A stretch of 64,000 nt of DNA from Anaerolineaceae bacterium (GTDB taxonomy: Bacteria; Chloroflexota; Anaerolineae; Anaerolineales; Villigracilaceae): assembly GCA_003598975.1 (NCBI GenBank), contig QZIJ01000036.1:1-64000 (forward strand), read 5' to 3'. Under the pieces are notes generated by a model, which saw only the letters and a list, made by a program, of their open reading frames with translations, did not search any database and was not told the origin of the DNA. Shown here piece after piece: positions 1 to 11,442 of the stretch; position 1 is the first letter of the stretch, and each line of letters begins with the position of its first letter. A program made the translations under genes and the position numbers.

Positions 1-851
<851 letters not shown>

Positions 852-1655
852 TCACTCCTCGTTGATGGCTAGTTGGGTAAATGAAGGTAAAGGGGGCACG
901 GGTATTTCTTCTCGGCCACTGGTTGGCGCCTGATCGTAGATATCCTGCAACAGGGCGTCACTCAGTTCGTTCGGTGAGCCGTCGTAGACGACCCGACCAT
1001 GTGCGATGGCAATGATCCGGTCGGCGAATTCACGCGCCAGATCGACTTGATGAAGACTCACCACTGTCGTGATGCCATCTTCAAGGCAAATATGCTTCAG
1101 TTGCGACAACACACGACGCGAAGTTGCCGGATCTAGGCTGGCAACAGGTTCGTCCGCCAGCATCAAACGTGGCTGCTGCGCCAATGCACGCGCGATACCA
1201 ACACGCTGCAGTTGACCTCCGCTCAAACGGTCAACCCGCTCGGTGGCCTTTTCCAGCAAACCAACACGCTCCAGACATTCAAGCGCGATATGCTGTTCAG
1301 CACGGGGCAATGGGAACATGGAACGCAGGGTGGTGTGATAGCCGATACGGCCAAGAAGTACGTTCTGTAGCGCCGTATGTCGCCGGATTAGCTGATGCTG
1401 CTGGAAGATCATGCCGGTACGACGCCGGTGTAGTCTGAGGGCTGCAGCAGTGTCGACAACCCCAACATCTTGAACATGAATAGAACCCGTTGTCGGACGA
1501 GTAAGCATATTGAGACAGCGAAGCAACGTCGACTTACCCGCGCCCGAAGCGCCAAGCAGGACATTAAATTCACCGCGCTTGAAACTCAGCGAGGTCGGAT
1601 GCAGCCCGATCGCATCGGCTCCATACCTGACGGATACATTTTTGAGTTCGATCAC
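852..1655 (-). CDS. Phosphonate-type ABC transporter ATP-binding protein (PhnC-like)
   Basis: 267 aa; Walker A GASGAGKST, signature LSGGQLQRVGIARAL, Walker B LMLADEPVASLDP; directly upstream of the PhnD-like gene. Confidence 0.9.
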   Translation of the reverse strand: MIELKNVSVRYGADAIGLHPTSLSFKRGEFNVLLGASGAGKSTLLRCLNMLTRPTTGSIHVQDVGVVDTAAALRLHRRRTGMIFQQHQLIRRHTALQNVLLGRIGYHTTLRSMFPLPRAEQHIALECLERVGLLEKATERVDRLSGGQLQRVGIARALAQQPRLMLADEPVASLDPATSRRVLSQLKHICLEDGITTVVSLHQVDLAREFADRIIAIAHGRVVYDGSPNELSDALLQDIYDQAPTSGREEIPVPPLPSFTQLAINEE

Positions 1656-2105
1656 AAGTCACCCCCACAAGCCTTGATGACGATTCATATTTCGAATCGT
1701 CTCGCCATTAAGTTAAGAATTTCTAAACAGTGCGAATGCTAGGAGATGAAAGTGACAGAGAGATTACGGAGAGATGAATTATTTTGTCTGCCTTCTAGAA
1801 GACGAATTACGAAGGCGGGCCATTGAGGGAAAGAAGGCCACTGAGCATCCGCCATCAGGAAATCTATATGACTGCTTGGGGTTAGCAAGCTACGGCCAAG
1901 CATCATCAAACTCTTAGTTTTGAACGACCGCTGTCAGGAGTGAAGCGGACCACCCTTTAGAATTCTCAAGCAGCCTTCTCAGCAATTCCCCAGCGTCTCT
2001 TATGGCCGATTTGCCGAAGTAGACCATCCGGCAGGTTTCAGAGTAGACCAGCCCTTCTGGTGTCCGATCCGCAGAGAAGGTGGGCCATCAGCAAAATCTC
2101 GCCAC

Positions 2106-4928
2106 TTATTTTCTATTTTTCCCTTCCAGGGTCTCTTGAATGTAGTTGCCAGGGTTCGGCCCTATTACCCCATCCACCACGCGATTTGCCGCATCAGCGA
2201 CATCTTCCGTAAACTCCATTCCCTTGCCGACTGGCGATGCTGGTTTCAATTTGTTGAAATTGGACGGTGTAGCATTCTCCTGATGTGTCTGCCCTGCCTT
2301 CTTCTCACGATCATTAACCTCATTCGCATTTTTGGAATAATCATGCATCGCTGCCTGCTTGGCCTGATCGCTTGGACGACCCTGAGGGGCGACGCCTGCA
2401 CGTCCAGCCATCCCCTTAACCTGACCCAGATTATCGCCTCCAGCCGATTCGACCGATTCACGATTTGACATCCCAGCTCGGTTCGCTTCGTGCTGCGCCT
2501 GGATCTCCTCAGCGCCCTTAACCTGCCCAGCCATTTCACCCATCATCCGGTCATAGTTCTGCGCGGTGTATTCCTCGATGTATGGCCGCAGCTTATACGG
2601 ATCGCCCATGACGCCCTGAAACTTTTCGTAGTTGTATTCGAGCTTGGGCAGCAAAAAATCCTTGATGAAGTGATCCTGAAGCTGGAGGTTCGCGCCAAGC
2701 TGGCCGCTATGAGACATTTCCCACATCTGCCGATGCCCTTCCGTTTCCTGCATTGATGCACTGAATGCGTCGCGCGATTGCCGTGCATGATCCAGCGATG
2801 CACGCAACCCTTCGCTGCCGGCGGTCTTGCCTTCATCGCTGGTCCGGTAGTTGCGTTCCCAGCCGTTATCGAGCACGGTGCCAACCTTCTTTCCGAAGCT
2901 CGACTCTTTGGCATACTGAGCCATTTCTTCCAGGGCTCGCGTTGAATCGGCAGAGTTGCGCATCTTGGCCGATACTTCCACACCACCACGTAGCCCGGCA
3001 ATCTCAAGAAGTTTCGGCGTACTCATGCCCATCGAGGCACCGACCATCAGTTCCATCGCGACCTTTTCGCTGACGCCGAGTTTTCTGGCCCACTGATCGA
3101 CCTGGCGCATGGTTTCATTGGCCTCGGTGCTCTGGCTCGACCCGGTGCCGTGGCGGTATCCTGTAGTGTCACTGCTGCCCTTGGCGTGGCTTCTTTCAAA
3201 TCCGGCTTCCTGCTTGAGTACCGTAAGAGCACTTTCAGCGTACTCGGCGGATTGCTGCTGTGTTGCCTGTTGGGAACGTTCGTAATTCTCTTTCGCAGCA
3301 GCGCCCAGAGAATCGTTGAGTGCCATATCGGCACGAACTTCGCTTTTCGCCTGCTTGACGACGAAACCACCGCCGGAAAAATGGCTGTAATCGAACCCTC
3401 CTCGTGCCTGATAGTTGGTCATTCCCTGCCGCAGGCTGGGATTCATGTCGACTGCCAGCCCCTTCATGGTGTCGTGGCTGACATTGTTGAGGGAGGCGTT
3501 ACCCATCTGCATGTTGCCCATGGCCAAGGCGCTGGCGATCTTTTCCGGGTCGCGTGGCGGCGCCACCAGACCGGCGACTGACTGCAGTCCGACCTCGCCA
3601 CCTTTCACGATGGCGGCAGCAATGGCCGGAATTGAAATGACCAGCATCCCCGCAATCGCCTGGTCGCTGACGATGGCGGTATTGAGGAAGCTCATCTGCT
3701 CGATGGACAAGCCGCTTCCAGCGCTTCCATTCGTGTATTGGCTTCTCGAATACATCGTGATGATGAAGTTCATCACGGCATAGAGCGGCGCCCAGAGCTG
3801 AATCCAGAACAGGCTGGCCGCGTAAGACTTGATGATGCCCCCAGCCTGATGCCCGCTGAGCACCACAAACAGCAGGAAGACCGGAAAGATGGCGTACTGG
3901 ACCAGTTCGATGGCATTGCGCACCTTGGGCATCGTGGATTCGGCAACCCGCGCCATCAGCTTGTAGGAGTCGCTCGTTGATCGAAGTGACTGCGCCATTG
4001 CAAGGTTGGTCTGGGCGCTGGCGGCATCCCCCAGTTGTGCGGGCAGCATGTACTGGGCATCGATCATGAAGTTGGCGACGATAGCCTGCTTGACCGCATC
4101 CTGTGCTGATGCGGAAACCCCCAGAAGATAATTTGTCGAAGTTGCCAGGGAGCCGACGATCGCCGTCCCGGCATCTGCTTGGGTCATTTTCGGGTAGAGG
4201 CGGGAACCCAGCAAAGTGATCTGGCGGCTCGATTCCGCATTGATCTGGGTGGTGAGGCTCTGATATGCGACATCGCAGCCGACCGTGCTCATCACGGTCG
4301 GGTCCGTCGTGTCGCGCAAAGTTACCAGTCGCGCAGGGTTTGTCTTCCCGTTCAGGCTGACCCAGACGTTGTTGACCTCCAGGATGTCCTCTTTCATGCG
4401 GATGTAGCCGGTGGCCAGATCCGGCGCGACGCACTCCCGGTAAAACTCCAGCAGGTTGCTGGTCAGAACGGGATTGCCGCTCTTGACGGCAAGGCGCTCG
4501 GAGAGCACCCGGTGACCGAACAAGGTGCCGTTCTTGCGGAACTTCACGTCATCGGGAAGCGAGAACACGGTCTCGAAGGCTCCGGTCAGCCAGTCCCCTA
4601 CCTTGCTCATGCTGTGCGCGAAGGCGCCCAAGCCGATGGGCACGTTTGCGACCGCACGCGGCGGCTCGTTCCCTGTGCGATCGACGATGGTCACCGTCAC
4701 CTTGGGAATCAGCAACATGGATTGGAAGATGGCCAGGAAGAAGAGCCACTTCCACATTCCATCCAGCCGCTCCCGTCCGGTCAAGGTGGCAATGACGACG
4801 ACGATGATTCCCACGATTGCCATGGTGCGCAGCAAACCGAGGTAGTCGCCGCTGCCCATGATCGACGCGACGGCATTGAACATCGCCTCCAGTTCCGTAA
4901 CGTTCCAATAGGCATAGACCTCGTACAT
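2106..4928 (-). CDS. traG: TraG-type conjugal transfer mating-pair stabilization protein
   Basis: 940 aa; N-terminal multi-TM region, long hydrophilic C-terminus; directly downstream of traH in an F-type order. Confidence 0.85.
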   Translation of the reverse strand: MYEVYAYWNVTELEAMFNAVASIMGSGDYLGLLRTMAIVGIIVVVIATLTGRERLDGMWKWLFFLAIFQSMLLIPKVTVTIVDRTGNEPPRAVANVPIGLGAFAHSMSKVGDWLTGAFETVFSLPDDVKFRKNGTLFGHRVLSERLAVKSGNPVLTSNLLEFYRECVAPDLATGYIRMKEDILEVNNVWVSLNGKTNPARLVTLRDTTDPTVMSTVGCDVAYQSLTTQINAESSRQITLLGSRLYPKMTQADAGTAIVGSLATSTNYLLGVSASAQDAVKQAIVANFMIDAQYMLPAQLGDAASAQTNLAMAQSLRSTSDSYKLMARVAESTMPKVRNAIELVQYAIFPVFLLFVVLSGHQAGGIIKSYAASLFWIQLWAPLYAVMNFIITMYSRSQYTNGSAGSGLSIEQMSFLNTAIVSDQAIAGMLVISIPAIAAAIVKGGEVGLQSVAGLVAPPRDPEKIASALAMGNMQMGNASLNNVSHDTMKGLAVDMNPSLRQGMTNYQARGGFDYSHFSGGGFVVKQAKSEVRADMALNDSLGAAAKENYERSQQATQQQSAEYAESALTVLKQEAGFERSHAKGSSDTTGYRHGTGSSQSTEANETMRQVDQWARKLGVSEKVAMELMVGASMGMSTPKLLEIAGLRGGVEVSAKMRNSADSTRALEEMAQYAKESSFGKKVGTVLDNGWERNYRTSDEGKTAGSEGLRASLDHARQSRDAFSASMQETEGHRQMWEMSHSGQLGANLQLQDHFIKDFLLPKLEYNYEKFQGVMGDPYKLRPYIEEYTAQNYDRMMGEMAGQVKGAEEIQAQHEANRAGMSNRESVESAGGDNLGQVKGMAGRAGVAPQGRPSDQAKQAAMHDYSKNANEVNDREKKAGQTHQENATPSNFNKLKPASPVGKGMEFTEDVADAANRVVDGVIGPNPGNYIQETLEGKNRK

Positions 4929-4944
4929 TCCGGTTCTGCCCGAT

Positions 4945-6369
4945 CTACCGGTTGAAGACCATCATGGACTGGAAGATGTTGGTCGGCATCCCGGCATTGA
5001 GACTTTGATGCAGAAGCTGGAGCGAACGGCTCATTTCCGCGACCTGCATACCCTTCTGGTATTCGGCGCGCAACATGTCCCTGGCTTCCTGCTCGATCTC
5101 GTTGAGGCGGACGAGAATTTTTTCCGAAGCCGCGACCGCATCGGGGCCGCCCTTTCCCGCCTCGTTCTGCAGAGCACCGCGAAGTATCTTTGAGAGATTC
5201 GTGAAGTAGGCATAGGCCACATCCACAGCTATGAGCTGCGAGTAATCCTCGGTAATCCGGTCACCGCCAGGGATACTGCTGGATACCGAGAGCATCTTCC
5301 AGACCGGGAGCGAGGAATTGCCGATCAGGGCTGTGTCCAGATTGGATTGCCCCATGGCATCCCGATTGACGATCTTGTCCCGCATCGCAGCGATCCGGGT
5401 TCTGACTTGCCGTGAGAACGGCGTCACGGTAAAGGCGGCATCAGAGTAGGCAGGCGTCATGCAATCCAGCGTATCGACACCGCACTTGAGGCCGGGCAGA
5501 CTGACAGATGTAGAGCCGCCATCACCGACGAATTGACGGAAGGTCAGGTTGCCGCCGGGCAGATATGTCCACTTCGCCTTGTCATCGGCGTTCTCGCCGG
5601 GCGGTGTCACGATGATGGTGCCGGTCAGGCTCATCAGCAATTCCTTCGTCTCGTCGGTTACACCGGCAACCCGAGACAGTGAACGCCACACCACGTTGCC
5701 GGGATCGAAAAGCTCCTTGTATCCTTGTGACGAATTCTTTGCCGCCGTCCGGATGTTCTTGGCCGTGGCGCTGCTTTTCTTCCACTCGTCCCAGGACTCG
5801 AATACATCCCCGAACATGTTCAGGTTCGCACCGGCTGTCTTCCCCTCCTTCTCCTGAGTTTTGTCGGTCAGCATACTGCCCGCCGCCGCAACGATACCTT
5901 CCGCTGCCTGACAGGAATTGATGTTGAGATTGTTCATCTTCGATGACTGGTCTTGCAGGTACTTCAGGAGATCACAGAGGTCGGGCGACATCGAGCACAG
6001 CGCCATGTTGAATGCCGCACCGATTGCGTTGTTGCCGATGTTCCGCAGTAAAGCGACGAACTGTTCTTTATTGATGAAGGAGAACGAACCAGCGAACAAA
6101 TCAATCCCGCCGCACCCCGCCCGAAATGATGGTGGCGAAATACTTGCCAACTGGTAGTTGCGCACCGGAGTACGCATGTAGAGGCTGCCCCCGGTATAGA
6201 AATTCATCGTCTGCCCGCGATAAGCGTTTGGCCCCGTCACATTTCCGTAGGCGCCGATCTGGTCGAACCAGTCCTGCATGGACTGGGAGACATTGGCATT
6301 GGCCGAATTGGCAAAGATCGAAAGGACGATGGTGACAAAAATGGTTCGACGGAGACATGGACTATTCAT
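4945..6369 (-). CDS. traH: TraH-type conjugal transfer protein
   Basis: ORF 4945..6696, start re-assigned to ATG at 6369 (MNSPCLRRTIFVTIVLSIFANSANANVSQSMQDWFDQIGAYGNVTGPNAYRGQ...), TraH-like N-terminus with signal peptide. Confidence 0.85.
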   Translation of the reverse strand: MNSPCLRRTIFVTIVLSIFANSANANVSQSMQDWFDQIGAYGNVTGPNAYRGQTMNFYTGGSLYMRTPVRNYQLASISPPSFRAGCGGIDLFAGSFSFINKEQFVALLRNIGNNAIGAAFNMALCSMSPDLCDLLKYLQDQSSKMNNLNINSCQAAEGIVAAAGSMLTDKTQEKEGKTAGANLNMFGDVFESWDEWKKSSATAKNIRTAAKNSSQGYKELFDPGNVVWRSLSRVAGVTDETKELLMSLTGTIIVTPPGENADDKAKWTYLPGGNLTFRQFVGDGGSTSVSLPGLKCGVDTLDCMTPAYSDAAFTVTPFSRQVRTRIAAMRDKIVNRDAMGQSNLDTALIGNSSLPVWKMLSVSSSIPGGDRITEDYSQLIAVDVAYAYFTNLSKILRGALQNEAGKGGPDAVAASEKILVRLNEIEQEARDMLRAEYQKGMQVAEMSRSLQLLHQSLNAGMPTNIFQSMMVFNR

Positions 6370-6377
6370 GATCAACC

Positions 6378-7169
6378 TCAATAAAGTTCGCCGGGGCGTG
6401 TCTGGGTCAGGATGTATATGCGCTCGACAATATCCTGAGCCGAAAGCACACCCGACCCAATCGGGAGCAACCGGTGATCCTTGATGTTCCCCAGCACTAT
6501 GAGTGGAACGACACTGGCCCCGATGGATGCTGCCATGCCGTTGTCCCGCGACGGATTGGGAAATTCTGGCAAGCCGCCGCCGTCGATGGATACAGGAAAC
6601 ACAACTATCCTGTATTGCTCGGACAGGAACTTCAGCGTGGGTGCCATGCGATGACAGTAGGGGCAGTCCGACCTGAATATGAAGAAAATGCCCCATTCCT
6701 TGACAATACCGGCCAGCGTCTCGGTTTCCTTGAGCGCCCGCTGCGCGTCATGCACCTGAATGGCCGCATTATTGGACGGGTTGCGCAACTGATAGTTGAG
6801 TTCCGGATTGGCCCAGATGACGCGACGCCACACGTCAGAAAACACCGAAGCCCTGTCCATCAGGGCTTCCTGCGCAAGGATGTAGCTCTTGAGGTTTTCA
6901 GGCGTCGGCTTGACGATGGCAAGCGCCCTCTTCCGCTCTGCGTCCTCTCTCAACTTCTTCAAGGTCGCAACAGCCTCATCCTCTTCACTGGCCGCCTTGG
7001 GTTTTGGCTTTTCGGTTGCGGTTTCGGCTTGCTCCGTATCCGGCGGAATATCGCAATACCAGTTGAAGCGGTTCTCGTCACAGCGCCAAATCGAGTCGTA
7101 ATCCAGGGCGCCTATTGCTGACGCACCGTTGACGAAAAGACAGAGTCCGAACATGAGAAGGAGGCGCAT
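6378..7169 (-). CDS. traF: TraF-type thioredoxin-fold conjugal transfer protein
   Basis: 263 aa, signal peptide, FFIFRSDCPYCHRMAPTLKFLSEQY CxxC motif; next to traH. Confidence 0.83.
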   Translation of the reverse strand: MRLLLMFGLCLFVNGASAIGALDYDSIWRCDENRFNWYCDIPPDTEQAETATEKPKPKAASEEDEAVATLKKLREDAERKRALAIVKPTPENLKSYILAQEALMDRASVFSDVWRRVIWANPELNYQLRNPSNNAAIQVHDAQRALKETETLAGIVKEWGIFFIFRSDCPYCHRMAPTLKFLSEQYRIVVFPVSIDGGGLPEFPNPSRDNGMAASIGASVVPLIVLGNIKDHRLLPIGSGVLSAQDIVERIYILTQTRPGELY

Positions 7170-7172
7170 GGA

Positions 7173-7565
7173 TCATTGCGCCGGAGTGCCCGCAGCCGGT
7201 TGCTTCAGTATCTCCGCTACCCGCGCGGACATATCAGGAATGGCTTTGGCCGATGCCGCCTTGAGCAGCGCCGCCGTATTGATCAGGGCGCACTGGCATT
7301 CCTTTTCAGCCTGATCGAGAGCGGCATCCAGGCGCACACCGAAGGCTTTGGCATCTTCGAACAGCTTCCCCTGTGCGGCAGCATCCATTCCCGGCTTGAC
7401 GCGCTGCGCCAGCGATTGCTGCTGTTGGAAAACGATGGCGCCAATGTCCACGCGCGCGAATCGCGGAATCTCCAGCGGGTGAAGGTGCAACCATGACGCG
7501 GCGATGCCTGCTCCCAGCATCAACGTGACTACCACGGTGAGGATTTGTGATTTCAGAGAACTCAT
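7173..7565 (-). CDS. TrbI-like (F-type) small inner-membrane transfer protein
   Basis: 130 aa, single N-terminal TM, position between traC and traF. Confidence 0.55.
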   Translation of the reverse strand: MSSLKSQILTVVVTLMLGAGIAASWLHLHPLEIPRFARVDIGAIVFQQQQSLAQRVKPGMDAAAQGKLFEDAKAFGVRLDAALDQAEKECQCALINTAALLKAASAKAIPDMSARVAEILKQPAAGTPAQ

Positions 7566-7577
7566 GAGTGATCTGCC

Positions 7578-10151
7578 TTATTGTGATGCGCGTTCGATGA
7601 CAAGTCGTTCGATAGCTTCCGAAACTGATAGCCCCTGTTCACGCAGGCGTTTGATGGCCTCGTAGTCCTCGGCGCGGGTGGAATAGACGAGCATCGAGAA
7701 GGGATCGAGCAGGAGCCGCCCAAGCCCTGAACCCATCGGGGAGTGGATGTAAATTTCCGAAAAATGGCCGTGCTCGGTGCTGACGGAACCAAGTTGACGC
7801 TTCAGCCATTCGTCCAGAGACAGCTTGCCTTCCTTACCCAGGCGCTCGATGTTTTCGGGTTTCTGGCGCAGCAGAAACAACCAGTCGGCGTTGTTGATCG
7901 CGGCCTTGGTCGCCTCGTTCTTGTAGTAATCGTCAACGGACTGGGTGATCGTGCCGAACGCGCCGCCGTATTTGCGGGCGCGGCGATACCCGGCCTCGAT
8001 GAAGCTGCCGCTGGCGCCCGTTCCCATGAGGTCCCAGCTTTCGTCAATGATGACGAGCTTGCGCCGGGAGCGATCGCGGTACATCTCCTGGGTGATGCGA
8101 TACATGATGAGCTGCATCACCACCGACTGGAGATCCTTCTTGGACTTCAGTTCCTCCAGCTCCAGCACGACAAAATCCTTGTCAAACTGGATATTGGCCT
8201 CGCCCTCAAAGTAGCTCGCATAAACACCATGGCGTGTATAAGGCTCCAAGGCGGTGGCCAGGCGACTGAGGTCGCGCTCGTATTCTCCCTCCACAGACAA
8301 ACGGCCAGTCTTGAGCAACTCATAGATGTCGGTGATGGTTGCCGCACGTCCCTTGGCATCCCAGACCCGCTTGATGGCCGAGCCCAGCGCCGTGTATCCG
8401 TAGTTGTCGAGCGGTTCCCGTGGGCTCGCCATCTGTGCGATTAGGGGCAGGATCATTTCCATGTCGGCGCTGATGTCGATAATCATGGAGAATGGATTGA
8501 GGCTGATGGTGTTCTGGCGCTCATCAGAGAATTCGATGAACTCGCCATCCAGCAGTTCGCACAGATTCTTGTAGGAGCGCCCCACGTCAATGATCCAAAC
8601 CTTGGCCCCGGCACCAAGATAGCGATAGGTCATCTCATTGACGAACACCGACTTGCCGGAACCGGAGAGTGCTGCCACGGCAAAATTGAAATTGCCGCCA
8701 GTGTTGTCGAACAGATCGAAACCGATAACCTGCCCGCGCCTGCCGAACAGCGTCATCACCGGAGTTTGCGTCCCCTTCCACTCGGCGATCAGCGGCGCGG
8801 TCATGACCGCGTTGTCCGCCGTCTTGGTGTTAATTCTGCCGAACTGCCGGAGATCGGCCTGAAGTCCCGGCGTCAGCGTCATGGGTAGTCCCGCCGTCAG
8901 AGCTTGGTGCTGTAGATAAAAGTCCTTGGTCAGATCGAAGCCGCGCGCCCGCCACACGGCGCGCACAGCGTGTTCGCAGCGAGAGACATCTTCCACCTTT
9001 GAAACAAGAGCTATTTGGTGGTACATGCCGACCACCGTCCTGCCACTGTCGAAAGTCTTGAGCACCATGTCCCAGTCACGCTTGCGCTCCTGGAGGTCGG
9101 GCTGAAAATGCGCCATGTAGGAACCGGCGCTCTGCGTTGCCCGCGCCGCTTTCATCTGTGCCTTGGTCCGCGCCGACTCGTAGTCGAGCGAGACTGCGCC
9201 CATGGTGATCAGGAACGGGCACGGCATGGACAAGGCAAGCTGATACGGATCGCCGATCATGTAGTTCATGCCGGAAAGCCGGAAGTAACGCGGATACTGC
9301 CGCACCGAGAACAGTTGCAGGGCAGACTCATCGCCGCCGGCCTTGCGAAAGCGGATGTCTCCGTCACCCACGCGGGAAGCGATTTCCAGATCGGAGAGTT
9401 GGTCGCGCAGCGGCAGGTCCTCGTTCCATTCGATGGGGCGCGCTGCACCGCCTGCGAACAGGCGGGAGTGATCGAAAAAATCAGCCGTGAAGTTCATGAG
9501 TTCACCCGGCCCCCAATCATGCCCCGTCAGGTGGGCCGATTTGAGTGTGGCGTGAACGCTTTCCCGGATACGCAACGCCTCATCGACACCCGCCGGTGAT
9601 TCTGGATCGAGCGGCAACGTAATCGAAATCACCGAACGAAAATCCCGCAGTAGATAGGTCTGGTGGCCGAAGATAGACTGGCCCGTACCCTTCAGGTAGT
9701 GGTCAATGCGCCGACGAGCCAAGAGCCGGAAGATGTTGCCGTGACGCCGTTCTTCAAAACCGGGTTCATCGCCCGCTGCCGAAGATGGCAGCAGGTTGGC
9801 CTGCGAACGGAGCAACGGAAATATATGCGGGCTGCCATACAGGGTAATTTGAATGCCCGTCCCCGGTGGGCAAGAGACGAACAGACTGGCGAGCACTTTT
9901 TCCATTTCGTCGCTGGCACCCGTCTGAGGCAAGGTCTCGATACAAAAGCCGATAGCATGCTCTTCTCGCTCGCCGAATCCGCCCTGATCCAGGACAAACA
10001 GCCGCGCATCCTCCTGCCACGCCAGGTAGGGAAGAATCCCGGTGAGGCGCGGCATCTGCGATATTTCCCGCAATAGCTGCCGAGGCAAATGATCGGCCCC
10101 CGCCGTCCGTTCCGGCAGGAAAGCCGCGCGAAGCGCATCAGACCATCCCAT
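7578..10151 (-). CDS. traC: TraC-type conjugative ATPase (VirB4-like)
   Basis: 857 aa; Walker A AALSGSGKSVFVNEM, Walker B region KLVIIDESWDLMG. Confidence 0.93.
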   Translation of the reverse strand: MGWSDALRAAFLPERTAGADHLPRQLLREISQMPRLTGILPYLAWQEDARLFVLDQGGFGEREEHAIGFCIETLPQTGASDEMEKVLASLFVSCPPGTGIQITLYGSPHIFPLLRSQANLLPSSAAGDEPGFEERRHGNIFRLLARRRIDHYLKGTGQSIFGHQTYLLRDFRSVISITLPLDPESPAGVDEALRIRESVHATLKSAHLTGHDWGPGELMNFTADFFDHSRLFAGGAARPIEWNEDLPLRDQLSDLEIASRVGDGDIRFRKAGGDESALQLFSVRQYPRYFRLSGMNYMIGDPYQLALSMPCPFLITMGAVSLDYESARTKAQMKAARATQSAGSYMAHFQPDLQERKRDWDMVLKTFDSGRTVVGMYHQIALVSKVEDVSRCEHAVRAVWRARGFDLTKDFYLQHQALTAGLPMTLTPGLQADLRQFGRINTKTADNAVMTAPLIAEWKGTQTPVMTLFGRRGQVIGFDLFDNTGGNFNFAVAALSGSGKSVFVNEMTYRYLGAGAKVWIIDVGRSYKNLCELLDGEFIEFSDERQNTISLNPFSMIIDISADMEMILPLIAQMASPREPLDNYGYTALGSAIKRVWDAKGRAATITDIYELLKTGRLSVEGEYERDLSRLATALEPYTRHGVYASYFEGEANIQFDKDFVVLELEELKSKKDLQSVVMQLIMYRITQEMYRDRSRRKLVIIDESWDLMGTGASGSFIEAGYRRARKYGGAFGTITQSVDDYYKNEATKAAINNADWLFLLRQKPENIERLGKEGKLSLDEWLKRQLGSVSTEHGHFSEIYIHSPMGSGLGRLLLDPFSMLVYSTRAEDYEAIKRLREQGLSVSEAIERLVIERASQ

Positions 10152-10735
10152 CAGCCGCCCTCCCCACCGGCGGGTGGATTCTCACGCCCCTGTTGAGGAA
10201 ACATCGCGTTGGGCGGTGCCGCAGGATTGCTGCGCTCCATCCGCAACGACTGCCTCTCGCCGGCATTGGGTGCCGCAGGCGCAAAAGATTTCGGCGGCAC
10301 GACAGGCCGGTAACCTTCGCTGGCCATGTGCCGCGAATGCTCGACCTGCCAGCGCCCCGGATCGACGACGAGATAGAAATACGACTGGTCGTGCAGCACC
10401 TCCCCGTCATCCTCCCACGGCGCAAGCCACACGCGCCGCACCTTCTGGACGCTGCGGATTGGCTCGCCCGAGCTCGGTGCCTGATGCGTAATCTTTGGTG
10501 CTGGCGATTCTCCTTTGGCGGCTTCCATTGGCGGCCGCTGGCCTGGCAGATTATTCTGTACGGCATTCGCATAGATCCCGGAGAGCGATGCGCATGAAAT
10601 GCCGTCCGGTGCCTTGCAGGAAAATTTTTCCTGCCCGTCCAGCCCCAACATCGTGCCCGCGCATCCGGTCAACGCAAGCAACAGCGGGCTCACAAGCCAG
10701 TACCTGATTCTCATGACCGACTCTCTGCGAGCCAT
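10151..10735 (-). CDS. traV: TraV-type lipoprotein
   Basis: Lipobox LLLALTGCAG, F(S)CK..DG..C motif; start may be the internal ATG at 10714. Confidence 0.8.
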   Translation of the reverse strand: MARRESVMRIRYWLVSPLLLALTGCAGTMLGLDGQEKFSCKAPDGISCASLSGIYANAVQNNLPGQRPPMEAAKGESPAPKITHQAPSSGEPIRSVQKVRRVWLAPWEDDGEVLHDQSYFYLVVDPGRWQVEHSRHMASEGYRPVVPPKSFAPAAPNAGERQSLRMERSNPAAPPNAMFPQQGRENPPAGGEGG

Positions 10736-11439
10736 TGCTCGATGCGATCACTAGGGACAGCGCCGGACAACATGCGCCCGTCGGCGGAAAGCATGGTCGG
10801 AGTCCCATTGATACCAAGCCGCTGTGCCATCTGGATGTTCCGTTGTATTGGATTCTCGCAGTTCCGGCGCGCTGGTATCTTGCCGGTTCTCATGAGATCG
10901 GCCCAGGCGCGGGCGCGATCCGATGCGCACCAAACGGCGGCGGCCTTGTCCACGGCCTCCGGGTGCAAACCCTCCAAGGGATAGGGGAAAATGTAGAGCG
11001 TGACGTTGTCCAGCTTATCTAACTCGGCTTCGAGCCGCTTGCAGTAAGGGCAGTCCGGATCGGAAAACACTGCCAGCACACGTTCACCCCTGCCATGCAC
11101 TGTTTTGATGGCATCCCCCAGCGGCAACTGGCCGAAATCGATGCGTTGCTGCTTTTCCATGCGCTCAGCGGTCAGGTCGCGCTGTGTCTTCATGTCGTAG
11201 AGATGGCCGAAAACGAAATAACGCCCGGTCGCGTCGGTGTAGGCCGAATTCTTGCCCATCGTCACTTCGTAGACGGTTGGAATCTCCGAGGTCTGGACGC
11301 GCTCGATCCTGGTTGCCGGATACAAGTCCTTGAGACGTTTTTCCAGATTATCGGCGCCATCATCGGCCTGTACAGCCATCGACAGCATCAATGCGAAAAG
11401 CATGGCCAAGCGTTTGAACAGTGGTTGATTGAACTGCAT
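10711..11439 (-). CDS. dsbC: DsbC-like thiol:disulfide interchange protein
   Basis: Signal peptide, VFSDPDCPYCKRLEAEL CxxC motif, DsbC-like N-terminal domain. Confidence 0.9.
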   Translation of the reverse strand: MQFNQPLFKRLAMLFALMLSMAVQADDGADNLEKRLKDLYPATRIERVQTSEIPTVYEVTMGKNSAYTDATGRYFVFGHLYDMKTQRDLTAERMEKQQRIDFGQLPLGDAIKTVHGRGERVLAVFSDPDCPYCKRLEAELDKLDNVTLYIFPYPLEGLHPEAVDKAAAVWCASDRARAWADLMRTGKIPARRNCENPIQRNIQMAQRLGINGTPTMLSADGRMLSGAVPSDRIEQWLAESRS

Positions 11440-11442
11440 GGG

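Noticed and set aside
3499-4434. 311-aa minus ORF in alternate frame
   Set aside because: Overlaps traG in another frame; composition typical of frame-shifted shadow.
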